A stretch of 64,000 nucleotides of DNA from the NCBI GenBank assembly GCA_003020925.1, contig PXRT01000010.1, positions 114,618 through 178,617 on the forward strand, written 5' to 3'. The notes beneath the pieces were generated by a model, which was not told the DNA's origin, did no database searches, and was given only the letters and a program-made list of their open reading frames with translations. This DNA comes from Halobacteriales archaeon QS_6_64_34 (lineage in GTDB: Archaea > Halobacteriota > Halobacteria > Halobacteriales > Haloarculaceae). The position numbers were made by a program, and so were the translations under genes. Positions 18,529-28,871 of the stretch are shown piece by piece; positions within the stretch are counted from its first letter, which is position 1, and each line of letters begins with the position of its first letter.

Positions 18529-19877
18529 AACTTCTCGAGGTACCGCTCGATTTCCCACTCGGAGACGGAAACCAGATACTCCGTGTGCTCCTGGGTCTTG
18601 GCCTCGACGAAGTTCTCGAAGACGTGCTCGCCCAGCGCGTTGCTGATGACTTCGTCCGATTCGAGTTCTTCGATGGCCTCGCCGAGGTTCTCGGGCAGCG
18701 TGGAGATGCCGTACTCCTCGCGCTTTGCCTCGTCGAACTCGTAGATGTTCTCCCGAATCGGGTCCTGACAGTCGAGGTCGCGCTCGATGCCGTCCAGCCC
18801 GGCGTGGATGAGCGCCGCGAAGGCGAGATACGGGTTACAGGACGGGTCGGGGAAGCGGGCCTCGATTCGCGCGGCGGCCGGCGTGCGGGCGGCCGGCTTG
18901 CGGATGAGCGCCGAGCGGTTCCGGTCGGACCAGGCGACGTAGACGGGCGCCTCGTAGCCGGGGACCAGTCGCTTGTAGGAGTTCACCGTCGGGTTGGTGA
19001 CCGCCGCGATGGCGGGTGCGTGGTCGAGGATGCCCGCGATGTAGGACTGGGCCGTATCCGAGAGGCCGAACTGACCGTCCTCGTCGTAGAAGGCGTTCTC
19101 GCCGTCCTTGAACAGCGACATGTGGGTGTGCATACCCGAGCCGTTGATGCGCGGGACGGGCTTTGGCATGAACGTCGCGTGCAGGTCGTGCTGGGCCGCG
19201 ATGGCGCGAACGACCGACCGGAAGGTGGCGACGTTGTCGGCCGTGGTCAGGGCGTCGTCGTAGGTGAAGTTGATTTCGTGTTGGCCCTGGGCGACCTCGT
19301 GGTGGGACGCTTCGATGTCGAAGCCCATGTCCTCGAGGCCGTAGATGATGTCACGGCGCACGTCGCTGGCGAGGTCCTTCGGCGCGAGGTCGAAGTACCC
19401 ACCCTTGTCACCGAACTCCGTCGTGGCGTTGCCGTCCTCGTCCTCCTTGAACAGGAAGAACTCCGGCTCGGGAGCGGCATTGACTTCAAAGCCCATCTCC
19501 TCGGCACGGTCGACGGCGTTTTTGAGAACGCGTCGCGGGTCGCCCTCGAAGGGCTCGCCGGTCGAGGTGTCGATGACGTCACAGATGAGTCGAGCGCTGG
19601 ACCCACCTTCGACGTCTTCGCGCCACGGCAGGACGGCAAAGGTCGACGGGTCCGGGTCCAGACGCATGTCGGACTCCTGGATGCGGACGAAGCCGTTGAT
19701 AGAGGAGCCGTCGAAGTAGATGCCCTCCGTGAATGCTTTTTCGGCCTGTTCGGCCGTGATCGAGACGTTCTTGATTGTACCGAGAATGTCTGTGAACTGA
19801 AGGCGGAGGAAGTCGACGTTCTTCTCTTCGATTTCGTCGAGTACCTCTTCTGCCTCAGCGGAAAGTTCGCTTGTCAT
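18525..19877 (-). CDS. glnA: Glutamine synthetase, type I
   Basis: The 450-residue enzyme condenses glutamate and ammonia with ATP. Signatures are [10 protein letters not shown], the metal/ammonia-site block [21 protein letters not shown], the ATP-site [16 protein letters not shown] and NRSALIRKP. Transcribed away from lrp. A TTTTAGTAG promoter-like element is near 19908-19916 on the minus strand. Confidence 0.97.
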   Translation of the reverse strand: MTSELSAEAEEVLDEIEEKNVDFLRLQFTDILGTIKNVSITAEQAEKAFTEGIYFDGSSINGFVRIQESDMRLDPDPSTFAVLPWREDVEGGSSARLICDVIDTSTGEPFEGDPRRVLKNAVDRAEEMGFEVNAAPEPEFFLFKEDEDGNATTEFGDKGGYFDLAPKDLASDVRRDIIYGLEDMGFDIEASHHEVAQGQHEINFTYDDALTTADNVATFRSVVRAIAAQHDLHATFMPKPVPRINGSGMHTHMSLFKDGENAFYDEDGQFGLSDTAQSYIAGILDHAPAIAAVTNPTVNSYKRLVPGYEAPVYVAWSDRNRSALIRKPAARTPAAARIEARFPDPSCNPYLAFAALIHAGLDGIERDLDCQDPIRENIYEFDEAKREEYGISTLPENLGEAIEELESDEVISNALGEHVFENFVEAKTQEHTEYLVSVSEWEIERYLEKF

Positions 19878-19971
19878 GCTTGGACACCGGGAAGGAACAC
19901 TGCTACTACTAAAACCCTGCCGTTATGCGCAAGGATTTCGGCCTGCTCGGGTGCATTTGGACATTCGTAAA

Positions 19972-19980
19972 ATTCTAAAC
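19972..19980 (+). promoter_or_regulatory. TATA-like element of lrp
   Basis: ATTCTAAAC lies about 27 nt upstream of the ATG at 20004, consistent with leaderless transcription. The 126-bp glnA-lrp divergent region is the natural place for an Lrp operator, but I could not identify a clear palindrome. Confidence 0.45.
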
Positions 19981-20003
19981 CCCCGCTACCGTGAGTGGAT
20001 GTA

Positions 20004-20459
20004 ATGACGTATGAAAATCTCGACCGCAAGTTAGTGAATGCCCTTTTGGGGGATGGCCGTGCCAGCCTTCGCAGCCTCGGTGAGGACCTCGACGTGTCGG
20101 TCACCACCGTCTCGAATCACCTCTCGGACCTCGAGGACGAGGGCATCATCAACGGCTACACCCCCAAGGTCGACTACGACGCGCTGGGGTACGACGTCAC
20201 AGCCATCATCCAGCTCAAAGTGGAGGGGTCCTCGCTCCCCGAAGTGACCGAGAGCCTCAAAGAGCACAAGCAGATGATATCGGTGTACGAGGTCACCGGC
20301 GACTACGACATCATCGCCGTCGGCAAGTTCACCGACACCGACGGGATGAACGCCCAGATAAAGGAGCTGCTCACCGACCCCGAAATCAACGAGTCCAACA
20401 CCTCCGTCGTGCTCAACACGGCGAGCGAACACGAGCAGTTCGATCTGGAGTCGGAGTAG
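20004..20459 (+). CDS. lrp: Lrp/AsnC family transcriptional regulator
   Basis: The 151-residue protein has an N-terminal winged helix ([20 protein letters not shown] with recognition helix [19 protein letters not shown]) and a C-terminal RAM ligand-binding domain ([14 protein letters not shown]...[17 protein letters not shown]). It is divergent from glnA. In Halobacterium salinarum the Lrp encoded next to glnA controls glnA expression, so the same role is inferred here. The ATG at 20004 is preferred over an upstream GTG. Confidence 0.93.
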   Translation: MTYENLDRKLVNALLGDGRASLRSLGEDLDVSVTTVSNHLSDLEDEGIINGYTPKVDYDALGYDVTAIIQLKVEGSSLPEVTESLKEHKQMISVYEVTGDYDIIAVGKFTDTDGMNAQIKELLTDPEINESNTSVVLNTASEHEQFDLESE

Positions 20460-20495
20460 CGCGCCAGCCGACAAGACGGGACCTGAGCGGCCCTC

Positions 20496-21674
20496 TCACC
20501 CACGATGGAACTCGATGGCCGCGCCCTGACCGAAGCCGACGCATTCGGTCGCCAGTCCCAGTTCTGCGTTTCGGCGGTTCATCTCGTGGACCAGCGTCAC
20601 CGGGAGCCGCGCGCCCGAGGCCCCGAGCGGGTGGCCGATGGCGATGGCGCCGCCGTTGACGTTGAAACTCTCGTCGTCGAAACCCAGTTCGCGCTGGCAG
20701 TAGACGGTCTGGGCGGCAAAGGCCTCGTTGAGTTCCACGAGGTCGTACTCCCCGGGGTCTCGGCCGGTCCGCTCGGCCAGCGCCCGGACGGCGGGTACGG
20801 GACCGATACCCATCACCGTCGGGTCGACGCCGACGACCTCGTGGGCCCCGATTTCGGCGAGGACGTCCAGCCCGTTGTCCTCGGCGAACTCACGGCTGGT
20901 GACCAGGAGTCCCGCAGCACCGTCAGAGACCTGTGAGGCGTTTCCGGGGGTGACTGTCCCGTCGGATTCGAACACCGTCGGGAGGCCCGCGAGCGTTGCC
21001 AGGGAGGTGTCCCGGCGGATGCCCTCGTCCTCGGTGACGGTTCTCTCGGCCTTGACGGCTTCGCCGTCTGCTCGTTGTGTCTCCGACGCAACGCCGGTTT
21101 CGATGGGGACGAGTTCGTCGTCGAAGCGGCCCGAATCGGTCGCGTCGGCGGCCCGCTCGTGGCTCCGGAGCGCGTACTCGTCCTGGCGCTCCCGGCTCAC
21201 GTCGTGCTCTTTGGCCACTTTCTCGGCGGTCATCCCCATCTGGAGCTCGCCGATGTTGTACTCCTCGGCTAGTCCCGGGTGGATGTTGTGGGTGTTCTCG
21301 CCCATCGGGACCCGCGACATCGACTCGACGCCGCCAGCGACCAGCACCTCGCGCTGGCCGGCGGCGACTGCGTCGGCGGCCCGCATCAGCGCCTCCGCCG
21401 AGGAGGCACACCAGCGGTTGACTGTCGAACCGGGGACGCTTTCCCCCAGGTCCGACAGCAGCGAGACCACTCTCGCCATGTTATTGCCCTGCTCGCCGCG
21501 TTGCTGAGCACACCCCCACAGCAAGTCGTCGACGGCGTCGGGGTCGAGACCCGTGCGGTCTAACAGTTCGTTCACGAGCGGAATCGAGAGGTCCTCGCTG
21601 CGCACAGCCGAGAGCGCCCCGTCCTCTTTTCCCTGGGGGGTCCGGACGGCGCCGACAATAACCGGTGTTTTCAT
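20496..21674 (-). CDS. Thiolase (acetyl-CoA C-acyltransferase)
   Basis: The 392-residue thiolase has the nucleophilic Cys in [13 protein letters not shown] (about residue 88), the substrate-site [16 protein letters not shown] and the second active-site Cys in [10 protein letters not shown], where the usual CxGGGQG reads CVGFGQG. It either cleaves 3-ketoacyl-CoA or condenses acetyl-CoA; direction cannot be told. No beta-oxidation partners are adjacent. Confidence 0.92.
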   Translation of the reverse strand: MKTPVIVGAVRTPQGKEDGALSAVRSEDLSIPLVNELLDRTGLDPDAVDDLLWGCAQQRGEQGNNMARVVSLLSDLGESVPGSTVNRWCASSAEALMRAADAVAAGQREVLVAGGVESMSRVPMGENTHNIHPGLAEEYNIGELQMGMTAEKVAKEHDVSRERQDEYALRSHERAADATDSGRFDDELVPIETGVASETQRADGEAVKAERTVTEDEGIRRDTSLATLAGLPTVFESDGTVTPGNASQVSDGAAGLLVTSREFAEDNGLDVLAEIGAHEVVGVDPTVMGIGPVPAVRALAERTGRDPGEYDLVELNEAFAAQTVYCQRELGFDDESFNVNGGAIAIGHPLGASGARLPVTLVHEMNRRNAELGLATECVGFGQGAAIEFHRG

Positions 21675-21918
21675 GGCCGCCCCGACGACCGCGCTCGTGT
21701 TAAAGCCTCACAAACTCCCGGCCACGGAGGACGGGTTGTCGACCCGCCTCACTCGGTCTCAATGTCGCCATCGAAGCCGGGCGGGACCGGTGTGTTTGTA
21801 GCCGGTCCAGGCTGTCATATAACTTCAGCAGTTACTGTAGGTATCTAGTAATTTTCTGGCCCGGGCCGGCGACACGCTTCGAGTCACTTATGCCCGTCCC
21901 GAGGTAATCTGCGTGGGA

Positions 21919-23274
21919 ATGAGCAATCCGGAACTGGACGTCGTGGAGTTTCTGCTGACGACGACTATCTACAGCGAGCGGCGGGACCTCGACCCTGATG
22001 ACCTGCCGCCGGCCTACCGGGCGGTGTTCTGGAGCGACGGCGACATCGAGCGGCCGCTGTCGGCGACGACGTCGACCGCGCGGGAAGCTACCGGCGTAGA
22101 GCGGCCCTGGAGCGCCGTCTCCGGGTTGATGTTCACCGACCGAGACGACTTCTCGGGAACCATTTCCCTGACCGACCGCGATATCGCCGAGGAGTGGTTC
22201 TTGGAGCGGGCCGACGCGGCCACCATCGAGGCGAACCCGGTGCTCGCGGCCGAGTACGGCGACGAGTACGACGTCGACCACGACGCCGCCCGCGAGAGGA
22301 ATCGACCCGCACGTGCCGACCGCGCCTTCATCGACGCGATGCTCGAGGACGCCTTCGACAGCGAGGACGAGGACGACGAGGAGATGCTCGACCTCGTGGA
22401 CGTCCGCGCCCCGGCCGAGGTGGAGACGACGCTGCAGGACCTCGTCCTCACCCCCGACCAGGAGGGCGAGATACAGAAAATCGTCAAGGCCATCGAACAC
22501 CGCGACTACCTGGCCCGTATCGGGTTGCGGGAAATCGGCAAGCTCCTCTTTGTCGGCCCGCCGGGCACCGGGAAGACGAGCGTCGCCCGCGCGCTGGCCC
22601 ACGACCTCGACCTCCCCTTCGTCGAGGTGAAACTGTCGATGATTACGAGCCAGTATCTCGGCGAGACGGCCAAGAACGTCGAGAAGGTCTTCGAGGTGGC
22701 AAAGCGACTCTCGCCGTGTATCCTCTTTATGGACGAGTTCGACTTCGTCGCCAAGACGCGCTCCTCGGACGAACACGCCGCCATCAAGCGCGCGGTCAAC
22801 ACGCTGTTGAAGAGCATCGACGAAATCTCCCTTATTCAGGACGAGGTGTTGCTCATCGGCGCGACGAACCACCCCGACCAGCTCGACGCGGCGGCCTGGC
22901 GCCGCTTCGACGAAATCGTCAACTTCCCCAAGCCCGACCGTGGGATGCGCGCGGACATCCTCCGCATCGTCACCCGGCAGATGGACATCACCGACTTCGA
23001 CCCGGACACGCTGGCCGAACTCACCGAGGGCCTGACCGGCAGCGACCTCCGGATGGTGTTGCGCGAAGCCGTCCTGGAGGCGCTGACCGAGGAGCGCACC
23101 ACGCTCACACAGGACGACCTCGAGGACGCCATCAAGGACTTCGAGGAGCGCGACAACCTGAAGAACATGGACATGATTGACGGCGACCACGACGCGCTGG
23201 TCGCGGGCGGGGACTTCACCGACGAGAGCGCGGACGCGGCCTCCGACGGCGGTCACGACCACTCACACGACTAG
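21919..23274 (+). CDS. AAA family ATPase with unique N-terminal domain
   Basis: The 451-residue protein carries one AAA module: Walker A FVGPPGTGKTSVA (about 211-223), Walker B CILFMDEFDFVA, sensor 1 LLIGATNH and a C-terminal small domain (GLTGSDLRMVLREAVLEAL). Residues 1-150 are acidic and of unrecognised fold; the C-terminus ends in a His/Asp-rich stretch. It resembles the proteasome/FtsH/Cdc48 branch but has no protease or second ring. The start is the ATG at 21919 rather than the GTG at 21913. Confidence 0.85.
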   Translation: MSNPELDVVEFLLTTTIYSERRDLDPDDLPPAYRAVFWSDGDIERPLSATTSTAREATGVERPWSAVSGLMFTDRDDFSGTISLTDRDIAEEWFLERADAATIEANPVLAAEYGDEYDVDHDAARERNRPARADRAFIDAMLEDAFDSEDEDDEEMLDLVDVRAPAEVETTLQDLVLTPDQEGEIQKIVKAIEHRDYLARIGLREIGKLLFVGPPGTGKTSVARALAHDLDLPFVEVKLSMITSQYLGETAKNVEKVFEVAKRLSPCILFMDEFDFVAKTRSSDEHAAIKRAVNTLLKSIDEISLIQDEVLLIGATNHPDQLDAAAWRRFDEIVNFPKPDRGMRADILRIVTRQMDITDFDPDTLAELTEGLTGSDLRMVLREAVLEALTEERTTLTQDDLEDAIKDFEERDNLKNMDMIDGDHDALVAGGDFTDESADAASDGGHDHSHD

Positions 23275-23385
23275 CGAGACCGACCGAAGGGAGGCGTGGT
23301 TTATCGTCTCGGTTGGGCGAGCTGGCGACGGACACGTAGTGCCGAAACGCGGGACTTAGGGGGCTTCCGAGCGGAACTGTAGTCG

Positions 23386-24261
23386 ATGGAGGTCACGCTC
23401 CTGGGCACCGGCGACACGACCGGCACACCGACCATCGCTTGTGACTGTGACACGTGTGAGCGCGCCCGCGACCCGGACGCGGCACTGCGCGAGCGCCTGG
23501 CCGACCGGGGCGTGGACGCCACCGACGGCGTCGAGCGGTCGCGATTCTCGGTGTACGTCACGAACGATACGACCGGCGAGTCGCTGCTCGTCGACGTCAG
23601 CCCCGATTTCCGCCACCAGTTTCTGCGAGCGGGGGTCCCGTTGCCCGACGCCGCCGTCGTTACCCACGTCCACTTCGACCATCTGGACGGCCTGGGCAAC
23701 GCCTACCGGCTGTTCGACGACCTGCCGGTACACGCGGCCGACGAGACCGACCCCGTCACCGGCGAGAGCGTCGCCGAAGCCATCGGGAGCCGCTATGACT
23801 ACCTCGACACCGTCTCGGTCCACCCACACACGCCCTCCGAGCCCTTCGAGGTAGCCGGCTTCGAGGTGACGCTCGTCCCCGTGACTCACCCGCCGCTGTT
23901 GTGTTACGGCCTGCGCATCGAGGAGCCCGATAGCGGTGCCGTCCTCGCGATGTCGGGGGACACCTGCTACGAGGTGCCCGACCGCTCCCGGGAGGCCTTG
24001 TCGGGCGCCGACCTGGCGCTGGTCGAGGGGCTGGTTCACGCAGAGGCCTGCGAGTTCCACCCGAAGGGCGGCGCCCACCACGATGACGAGGGCGTCCCCC
24101 GGACCTTCGGCACGAAACACATGACGCTCTCGGGCGCTCGGGACTTTGCCGCCGACATCGAAGCTGCGGACTACCGCATCGTCCACACGGCCCACTTCGT
24201 TCCGGCCGACCGGGCCTTCGACGACGACATCGCCGTCGACGGCGAGCGCTTCTCGCTGTGA
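23386..24261 (+). CDS. PhnP-like metallo-beta-lactamase fold phosphodiesterase
   Basis: The 291-residue hydrolase has the metal motif THVHFDHLDG and late SGDTCYE and HTAHFVPAD blocks. An N-terminal cysteine cluster (ACDCDTCERAR) corresponds to the structural zinc insert of PhnP-type enzymes. Related enzymes cleave cyclic phosphodiesters. The substrate here is unknown and no C-P lyase genes are nearby. Confidence 0.85.
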   Translation: MEVTLLGTGDTTGTPTIACDCDTCERARDPDAALRERLADRGVDATDGVERSRFSVYVTNDTTGESLLVDVSPDFRHQFLRAGVPLPDAAVVTHVHFDHLDGLGNAYRLFDDLPVHAADETDPVTGESVAEAIGSRYDYLDTVSVHPHTPSEPFEVAGFEVTLVPVTHPPLLCYGLRIEEPDSGAVLAMSGDTCYEVPDRSREALSGADLALVEGLVHAEACEFHPKGGAHHDDEGVPRTFGTKHMTLSGARDFAADIEAADYRIVHTAHFVPADRAFDDDIAVDGERFSL

Positions 24262-24322
24262 GCCCCGCTCACGAACTGAGGTGCCCCGGACACCTTTGTA
24301 CGATGCATGTGTACTGTGCCCA

Positions 24323-24469
24323 ATGGAACGGCGTGGCATCGCGGAGGCGGGTGGCGCGGCGCTCGGAAGCGCCGTACTCGCTATCGGCCTCGCGTTCGGC
24401 ATCGCCATCGCCGCTGCGGCCAACTACCGGGCTCGGACCGGCCACGCCGACGCCGTCGAGGCGGAGTAG
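24323..24469 (+). CDS. Small single-span membrane protein
   Basis: A 48-residue ORF with one membrane helix (GSAVLAIGLAFGIAIAAAA) followed by a short basic then acidic tail. Codon choice is typical of genuine genes here. A haloarchaeal small membrane protein of unknown function; it converges on the DUF5787 gene. Confidence 0.55.
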   Translation: MERRGIAEAGGAALGSAVLAIGLAFGIAIAAAANYRARTGHADAVEAE

Positions 24470-24478
24470 CCGCCGCTC

Positions 24479-25423
24479 TCACCGGAACCGGTCCAGCCCC
24501 GACTGACGGCGCCCGAACCCGTCGGGGTCCGACTCCCACGGCGAGCGCTCGGTCCTGAGCGCGTCGGTGTCGACCGACGCCGGCTCGCTCGCCTCGTACC
24601 CGCCACACTCGCTGCCACACTCCTCGCTTGCCCGGACGGGCCGCCCCTTCCACGCACACTGTGGCAGGCCCGCGTCATCGGGCGAACACTCGGCACACGC
24701 CGGATAGTCGAATGTACGCCACCCCTTCGCGTAGGCGCGTTCGGCCAGCCTGGTCCGGGCGCCCGCAATCTCGCCCGCAGTCACCGGACGCACGTCGGTT
24801 CGGCTGGGGTGGCCCTCGATGCGCTCGATGCCGGGCCCGTCGGTCGGGAGTCGGGTCGGCTCCCGGACTACCTCGCGCTCGCCGCTGTCGGGGTCGAACC
24901 GCCAGACGCCGACTTCCTCGGGGATGCGGTTGAGGTGGGCGCGGGTGACGTAATCGGCCGTCGCCAGCACCACCTCGTCGACCAGCGCCAGCGACACGTC
25001 GGTCCGTAACTGGGTTTCGAGGTCGCCCGGTCTGTCGAGGTCGGGCTTGTTCTCGACGGCGGTGAGACACTCTACCCAGTCCGGATAGCGGGCGGTCTGG
25101 CGAACGTAGGTCCGGCCGCCGCGCCGTTCACGCTCGAAAAAGCCCCGCTCGACGGCGAGTTCGACGGCTCGCTCGGCCCGCTCGGGGTGGCAATCGAAGG
25201 CGTTCTTCCAGTAGCGGGCCCGGCCCGTCCCCACGTCGGCCTCGATGGCCGCCGCCGGGATTCGCTCGGGGGTGATGGCGGCCCGCGCCGGGATATCGCC
25301 CTCGACGACGACGGTATCGAGGATGCGCCGGCCGTGGACGTGACCGCCCAGTTGGCGACTCACCAGCCGCTCGCCGCCCTCGAGGGCCACACACAACGCC
25401 AGCTCGAACCCGAACTCACGCAC
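24479..25423 (-). CDS. DUF5787 family protein
   Basis: The 314-residue haloarchaeal protein starts with GTG at 25423 ([14 protein letters not shown]). The central part contains acidic and Lys residues reminiscent of a nuclease-like fold ([19 protein letters not shown] and [11 protein letters not shown]). The C-terminal region has a Cys cluster ([28 protein letters not shown]) that probably binds zinc or a metal cluster. Annotated function is unknown; a PD-(D/E)xK-like nuclease is a guess from the ENKPDL segment. Confidence 0.75.
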   Translation of the reverse strand: MREFGFELALCVALEGGERLVSRQLGGHVHGRRILDTVVVEGDIPARAAITPERIPAAAIEADVGTGRARYWKNAFDCHPERAERAVELAVERGFFERERRGGRTYVRQTARYPDWVECLTAVENKPDLDRPGDLETQLRTDVSLALVDEVVLATADYVTRAHLNRIPEEVGVWRFDPDSGEREVVREPTRLPTDGPGIERIEGHPSRTDVRPVTAGEIAGARTRLAERAYAKGWRTFDYPACAECSPDDAGLPQCAWKGRPVRASEECGSECGGYEASEPASVDTDALRTERSPWESDPDGFGRRQSGLDRFR

Positions 25424-25585
25424 GCCCCGAAGGAAGGCACTGGTTCGACAAAAGCCGTGCGCTCGCCGGGCTGTGTTGGCCGCCCTCCCGGCGGGAGCTG
25501 GCCGCGAGCAGTCGGCCCGACTGCGGGTCGAAACAGTAGGTTTATCAGTCACACGTGGCGAATCTCCACCAAGATTACTCCCGAG

Positions 25586-26818
25586 ATGACATCAAACAAC
25601 CAACCGGAGGTGAACATCGGACTCGTCGGCCACGTTGACCACGGGAAAACCACCCTGGTACAGGCGCTGTCCGGCGAATGGACCGACCAGCACTCCGAAG
25701 AGATGAAGCGCGGAATCTCTATCCGGCTCGGCTACGCCGACGCCACCTTCCGTCGCTGTCCCGAGGAGGACGAGCCCGAGGCGTTCACCGTCTCCAAACG
25801 CTGTGCGGACCACGACGTCGACACCGACCACCTCCGGACGGTGTCGTTCGTCGACGCCCCCGGTCACGAGACGCTGATGGCGACGATGCTGTCCGGCGCG
25901 GCCATCATGGACGGCGCCGTGCTCGTGGTCTCGGCCACCGAACCCGTTCCACAGGCCCAGACGGAGGAGCACCTCTCCGCGCTGGATATCATCGGCATCG
26001 ACAACATCGTCATCGCCCAGAACAAGGTCGACCTCGTCGACGAGGAGCGGGCGATGGAGAACTACGAGCAGATACAGGAGTTCGTTGAGGGCACCGTCGC
26101 CGAGGAGGCGCCGGTCGTCCCCATCAGTGCCCAACAGGAGGCCAACATCGACCTGCTCATCGACGCCATCGAACGGGAGATTCCCACCCCGGAGCGCGAC
26201 CCCGACGCGGACGCCCGCATGATGGCCGCGCGCTCGTTCGACATCAACCGCCCGGGCACGACCTACGAGGACTTGCTGGGCGGCGTGCTCGGTGGCTCGC
26301 TGGTCGCCGGCGAACTGGACGTCGACGACGAACTCGAACTCCGCCCCGGCCGCGAGGTCGATGAGGGCGGCAAGACGGAGTGGCGCCCGGTCGAGACGGA
26401 CGTGCGCTCGCTGCAGTCCGGCGGGGACTTCGTCGACGAGGTCACTCCGGGTGGCCTGCTCGGCGTCGGGACGGGCCTCGACCCTTCGATTACGAAGGGC
26501 GACGCCCTCGCCGGCCAGGTCGCCGGCCCGCCCGGTAGCCTGCCGCCGACCCACGAGCAGTTCACGATGGATGTCGACCTGCTCGAACGCATCGTCGGCG
26601 ACGACGGCGGCGAGGTCGAGGAGATATCGACCGGCGAGCCGTTGATGCTCACCATCGGAACCGCGACCACCGTCGGCTCCGTCACCAGCGCCCGCGACGA
26701 GGAGTGTGAGGTCGCGCTCAAGCGGCCGGTGTGTGCCGAGCCGGGCGCGAAGATAGCCATCAACCGCCGCGTCGGCACCCGATGGCGGCTCATCGGCGTC
26801 GGCACACTGCGTGGATGA
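25586..26818 (+). CDS. eif2g: Translation initiation factor 2 subunit gamma
   Basis: The 410-residue GTPase delivers initiator Met-tRNA to the ribosome. G motifs are [12 protein letters not shown] (G1), [11 protein letters not shown] (switch/G2), DAPGHETLM (G3) and NKVDLVD (G4). The zinc-knuckle region has two Cys ([17 protein letters not shown]). The ATG at 25586 gives the standard [16 protein letters not shown] start. It heads a conserved archaeal cluster and overlaps the PIN gene by 4 nt. Confidence 0.97.
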   Translation: MTSNNQPEVNIGLVGHVDHGKTTLVQALSGEWTDQHSEEMKRGISIRLGYADATFRRCPEEDEPEAFTVSKRCADHDVDTDHLRTVSFVDAPGHETLMATMLSGAAIMDGAVLVVSATEPVPQAQTEEHLSALDIIGIDNIVIAQNKVDLVDEERAMENYEQIQEFVEGTVAEEAPVVPISAQQEANIDLLIDAIEREIPTPERDPDADARMMAARSFDINRPGTTYEDLLGGVLGGSLVAGELDVDDELELRPGREVDEGGKTEWRPVETDVRSLQSGGDFVDEVTPGGLLGVGTGLDPSITKGDALAGQVAGPPGSLPPTHEQFTMDVDLLERIVGDDGGEVEEISTGEPLMLTIGTATTVGSVTSARDEECEVALKRPVCAEPGAKIAINRRVGTRWRLIGVGTLRG

Positions 26819-27192
26819 TAGTGCTCGATACGAACGCACTCATGATGCCGGTCGAAAGCGAGGTCCGGCTCTTCGAGGAAGTAGAGCGCCTGCTGACTGC
26901 CCCGGGGGAGTACCTGGTCCCCGAGGCCGTCCGCGACGAACTCGACAAACTGGCTGACGGCGCCGGGACTGAGGCCACTGCAGCCGCTGTCGGCCGGGAC
27001 CTGCTCGACCGGTGCACGCTCGCCGAAACCGAGGCCGACTACGCCGACGACGCCGTCGTCGAACTCGCACACCGAGATGACGTGACACACGCCGTAACGA
27101 ACGATAACCCCCTCAAACGCCGCCTGCTCGACGCGGGGATTCCAGTAATTAGTTTAAGGGGCCGGAACAAACTGGGTATCACTCAACCATAA
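26815..27192 (+). CDS. PIN-domain nuclease, Fcf1/Utp23-like
   Basis: The 125-residue PIN domain starts [13 protein letters not shown] and has further acidic residues in [19 protein letters not shown] and [21 protein letters not shown]. The final block is characteristic of the archaeal homologue of eukaryotic rRNA-processing factors Fcf1/Utp23 rather than VapC toxins. The position between eif2g and rpoE1, with no antitoxin, supports a housekeeping RNA role. Confidence 0.85.
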   Translation: MIVLDTNALMMPVESEVRLFEEVERLLTAPGEYLVPEAVRDELDKLADGAGTEATAAAVGRDLLDRCTLAETEADYADDAVVELAHRDDVTHAVTNDNPLKRRLLDAGIPVISLRGRNKLGITQP

Positions 27193-27193
27193 T

Positions 27194-27772
27194 ATGTACA
27201 AACGGGTACGCCTACGCGATACAGTCGAAGTGCCGCCGCGCCATCTCGCCGACGTCAGTCCGGGGATGGTCAAGAAGCTCCTGCAGGACAAACTGGAGGG
27301 ACGGATGGACGAGGACGTCGGCAGCGTCGTCTCCGTCATCGAGGTCCACGACATCGGTGACGGCGCGGTTCTGCCGAACAAACCCGGCGTCTACTACGAG
27401 GCCGAGTTCGACGCCCTGACCTTCGACCCACAGATGCAGGAAGTCGTCGACGGGGAGGTCGTCGAGGTCGTCAACTTCGGTGCCTTCGTCGGCATCGGAC
27501 CGGTCGACGGCCTGCTGCACGTCTCCCAGATATCCGACGAGTATCTGGCCTACGACGAGGAGAACCAGCAACTGGCCTCCCGCGAGTCCAACCGCACGCT
27601 CGGCGTCGGCGACGCCGTCCGGGCCCGCATCGTCACCAAGAGCATCGACGAGCGCAACCCCCGGGACTCCAAAATCGGCCTCACGGCAAAGCAGGTCGGG
27701 CTGGGCAAACACGGCTGGCTCAAAGAAGAGCGCAAGAAACGCGAGGGCGCCGCCGAAGCCGGTGATAGCTGA
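27194..27772 (+). CDS. rpoE1: DNA-directed RNA polymerase subunit E' (Rpo7)
   Basis: The 192-residue stalk subunit of archaeal RNA polymerase is the homologue of Rpb7. The N-terminal tip domain opens MYKRVRLRDTVEVPPRHL and the C-terminal S1/OB domain includes VVEVVNFGAFVGIGPVDGLLHVS. It pairs with Rpo4 (encoded elsewhere) and binds emerging RNA. Directly follows the PIN gene and abuts spt4. Confidence 0.96.
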   Translation: MYKRVRLRDTVEVPPRHLADVSPGMVKKLLQDKLEGRMDEDVGSVVSVIEVHDIGDGAVLPNKPGVYYEAEFDALTFDPQMQEVVDGEVVEVVNFGAFVGIGPVDGLLHVSQISDEYLAYDEENQQLASRESNRTLGVGDAVRARIVTKSIDERNPRDSKIGLTAKQVGLGKHGWLKEERKKREGAAEAGDS

Positions 27773-27969
27773 TGGCCGATAGATTAGTCTGTCGGGACTG
27801 TCACCGCGTCCAGGGCGCCGAAATCGAGAGCCAGTGTGAGGCCTGTGGCGGCACCTCCCTCACCGAGGACTGGGCCGGCTACGTCGTCATCGCCCACCCC
27901 GAAGAGTCGGATATCGCCGCCGAGATGGAAGTGACCAAGCCGGGCCAGTACGCGCTGAAAGTCCGCTAA
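27772..27969 (+). CDS. spt4: Transcription elongation factor Spt4 (RpoE'')
   Basis: A 65-residue zinc-ribbon protein: LVCRDCHRV...SQCEACGG supplies four Cys, followed by the conserved WAGYVVIAHPEESDIA. It partners with Spt5/NusG to increase RNA polymerase processivity. Start/stop overlap with rpoE1. Confidence 0.96.
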   Translation: MADRLVCRDCHRVQGAEIESQCEACGGTSLTEDWAGYVVIAHPEESDIAAEMEVTKPGQYALKVR

Positions 27970-27970
27970 C

Positions 27971-28513
27971 GTGGCCGACGTTTTGCTGGCCCTCCCCCGC
28001 GACCTCCGGGACGAACTTACGGAGCCGATGGGACCGCTCTACACCGACCCAGCGGCGCTGCTGGCCGACGCCGGCGACCCGCTCGTGGCCGTCGGTGATA
28101 TGGTCACGTATCACCTGCTGGAAGCCGGACGGGTCCCCGACCTCGCCGTAGTCGACGAGCGGACAAAACGCTCGGCGGTCGACAGCGAGGTGACCGATGC
28201 CATCATGGGCTTTGACCGAACCGTCGCGGTCGACAATCCCGCCGGTACGCTCACTCGCGACCTGCTTGAGGCGATGCGTGCCGGCCTCGACGGCGGGACG
28301 ACGCTCGTCGACGTCGAGGGCGAGGAGGACCTCGCGGCACTCCCCGGTGTGCTCATGCTCTCCGGGGGCGCGAGTCTCGTCTACGGCCAGCCCGACGAGG
28401 GGATGGTGCTCGTGGCGCCCGACACAGCCATCCGGGAGCGCGTGCGCTCGATACTGTCACGGATGGACGGGAACTCGGACGCGGTTTTCGACCTCGTCGA
28501 ACAATCCGGATAA
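27971..28513 (+). CDS. GTP-dependent dephospho-CoA kinase (DUF359)
   Basis: The 180-residue DUF359 protein phosphorylates dephospho-CoA to CoA using GTP in archaea. Recognised by VAVGDMVTYHLLEAGRVPDL, VDERTKRS, DNPAGTLTRDL and VEGEEDLAALP with YGQPDEGMV. GTG start at 27971, one nucleotide after spt4. This linkage to spt4/rpoE1 is common in archaea. Confidence 0.93.
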   Translation: MADVLLALPRDLRDELTEPMGPLYTDPAALLADAGDPLVAVGDMVTYHLLEAGRVPDLAVVDERTKRSAVDSEVTDAIMGFDRTVAVDNPAGTLTRDLLEAMRAGLDGGTTLVDVEGEEDLAALPGVLMLSGGASLVYGQPDEGMVLVAPDTAIRERVRSILSRMDGNSDAVFDLVEQSG

Positions 28514-28591
28514 CGCTCTCAACCGGGTTCACACGGCCAAAAAATAGCGAGTGACAGCTACGTCGACGCTGGGAACCGAACCGAGACGGGA

Positions 28592-28747
28592 CTACTCCGG
28601 CCGCGGGACGCTCAGGTTCTGCATCTCTATCCCGCAGCGGTCACAGGATACCGCCGAGAGGTCGGTACAGAGCCGTTTACCGCAGCCCGGGCATTCGAAG
28701 AGCTGTTCCTCGTCGTCACAGGGGGCGGGGTCTGACCACCGTGGCAT
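28592..28747 (-). CDS. Small zinc-ribbon protein
   Basis: A 51-residue ORF starting MPRWSDPAPCDDEEQ with two CxxC pairs, FECPGCGKRLC and SCDRCGIEM, forming a rubredoxin/zinc-ribbon knuckle. The function is unknown; such one-domain zinc proteins are abundant in haloarchaea. AT-rich sequence at about 28755-28790 is a likely promoter region. Convergent with the dephospho-CoA kinase gene. Confidence 0.72.
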   Translation of the reverse strand: MPRWSDPAPCDDEEQLFECPGCGKRLCTDLSAVSCDRCGIEMQNLSVPRPE

Positions 28748-28871
28748 AGTTGTGTATATATGCCCATTCGGGATGCTTAAACATTGTTACCATTCCGCAA
28801 TAGTGGACGGTCGTCCAGGAAAACTGGACGGACGGTCACTCCGGTACGGAGACCTACCGAACGGTGTCCTG

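Noticed and set aside
18585..19970. 461-residue ORF on the plus strand opposite glnA
   Set aside because: It is a shadow frame caused by high G+C third positions; the minus-strand glnA is unambiguous.
21832..23262. 476-residue ORF opposite the AAA ATPase
   Set aside because: Antisense shadow; the plus-strand frame carries Walker A and B motifs.
25592..26839. 415-residue ORF opposite eif2g
   Set aside because: Antisense shadow of a clearly conserved GTPase.
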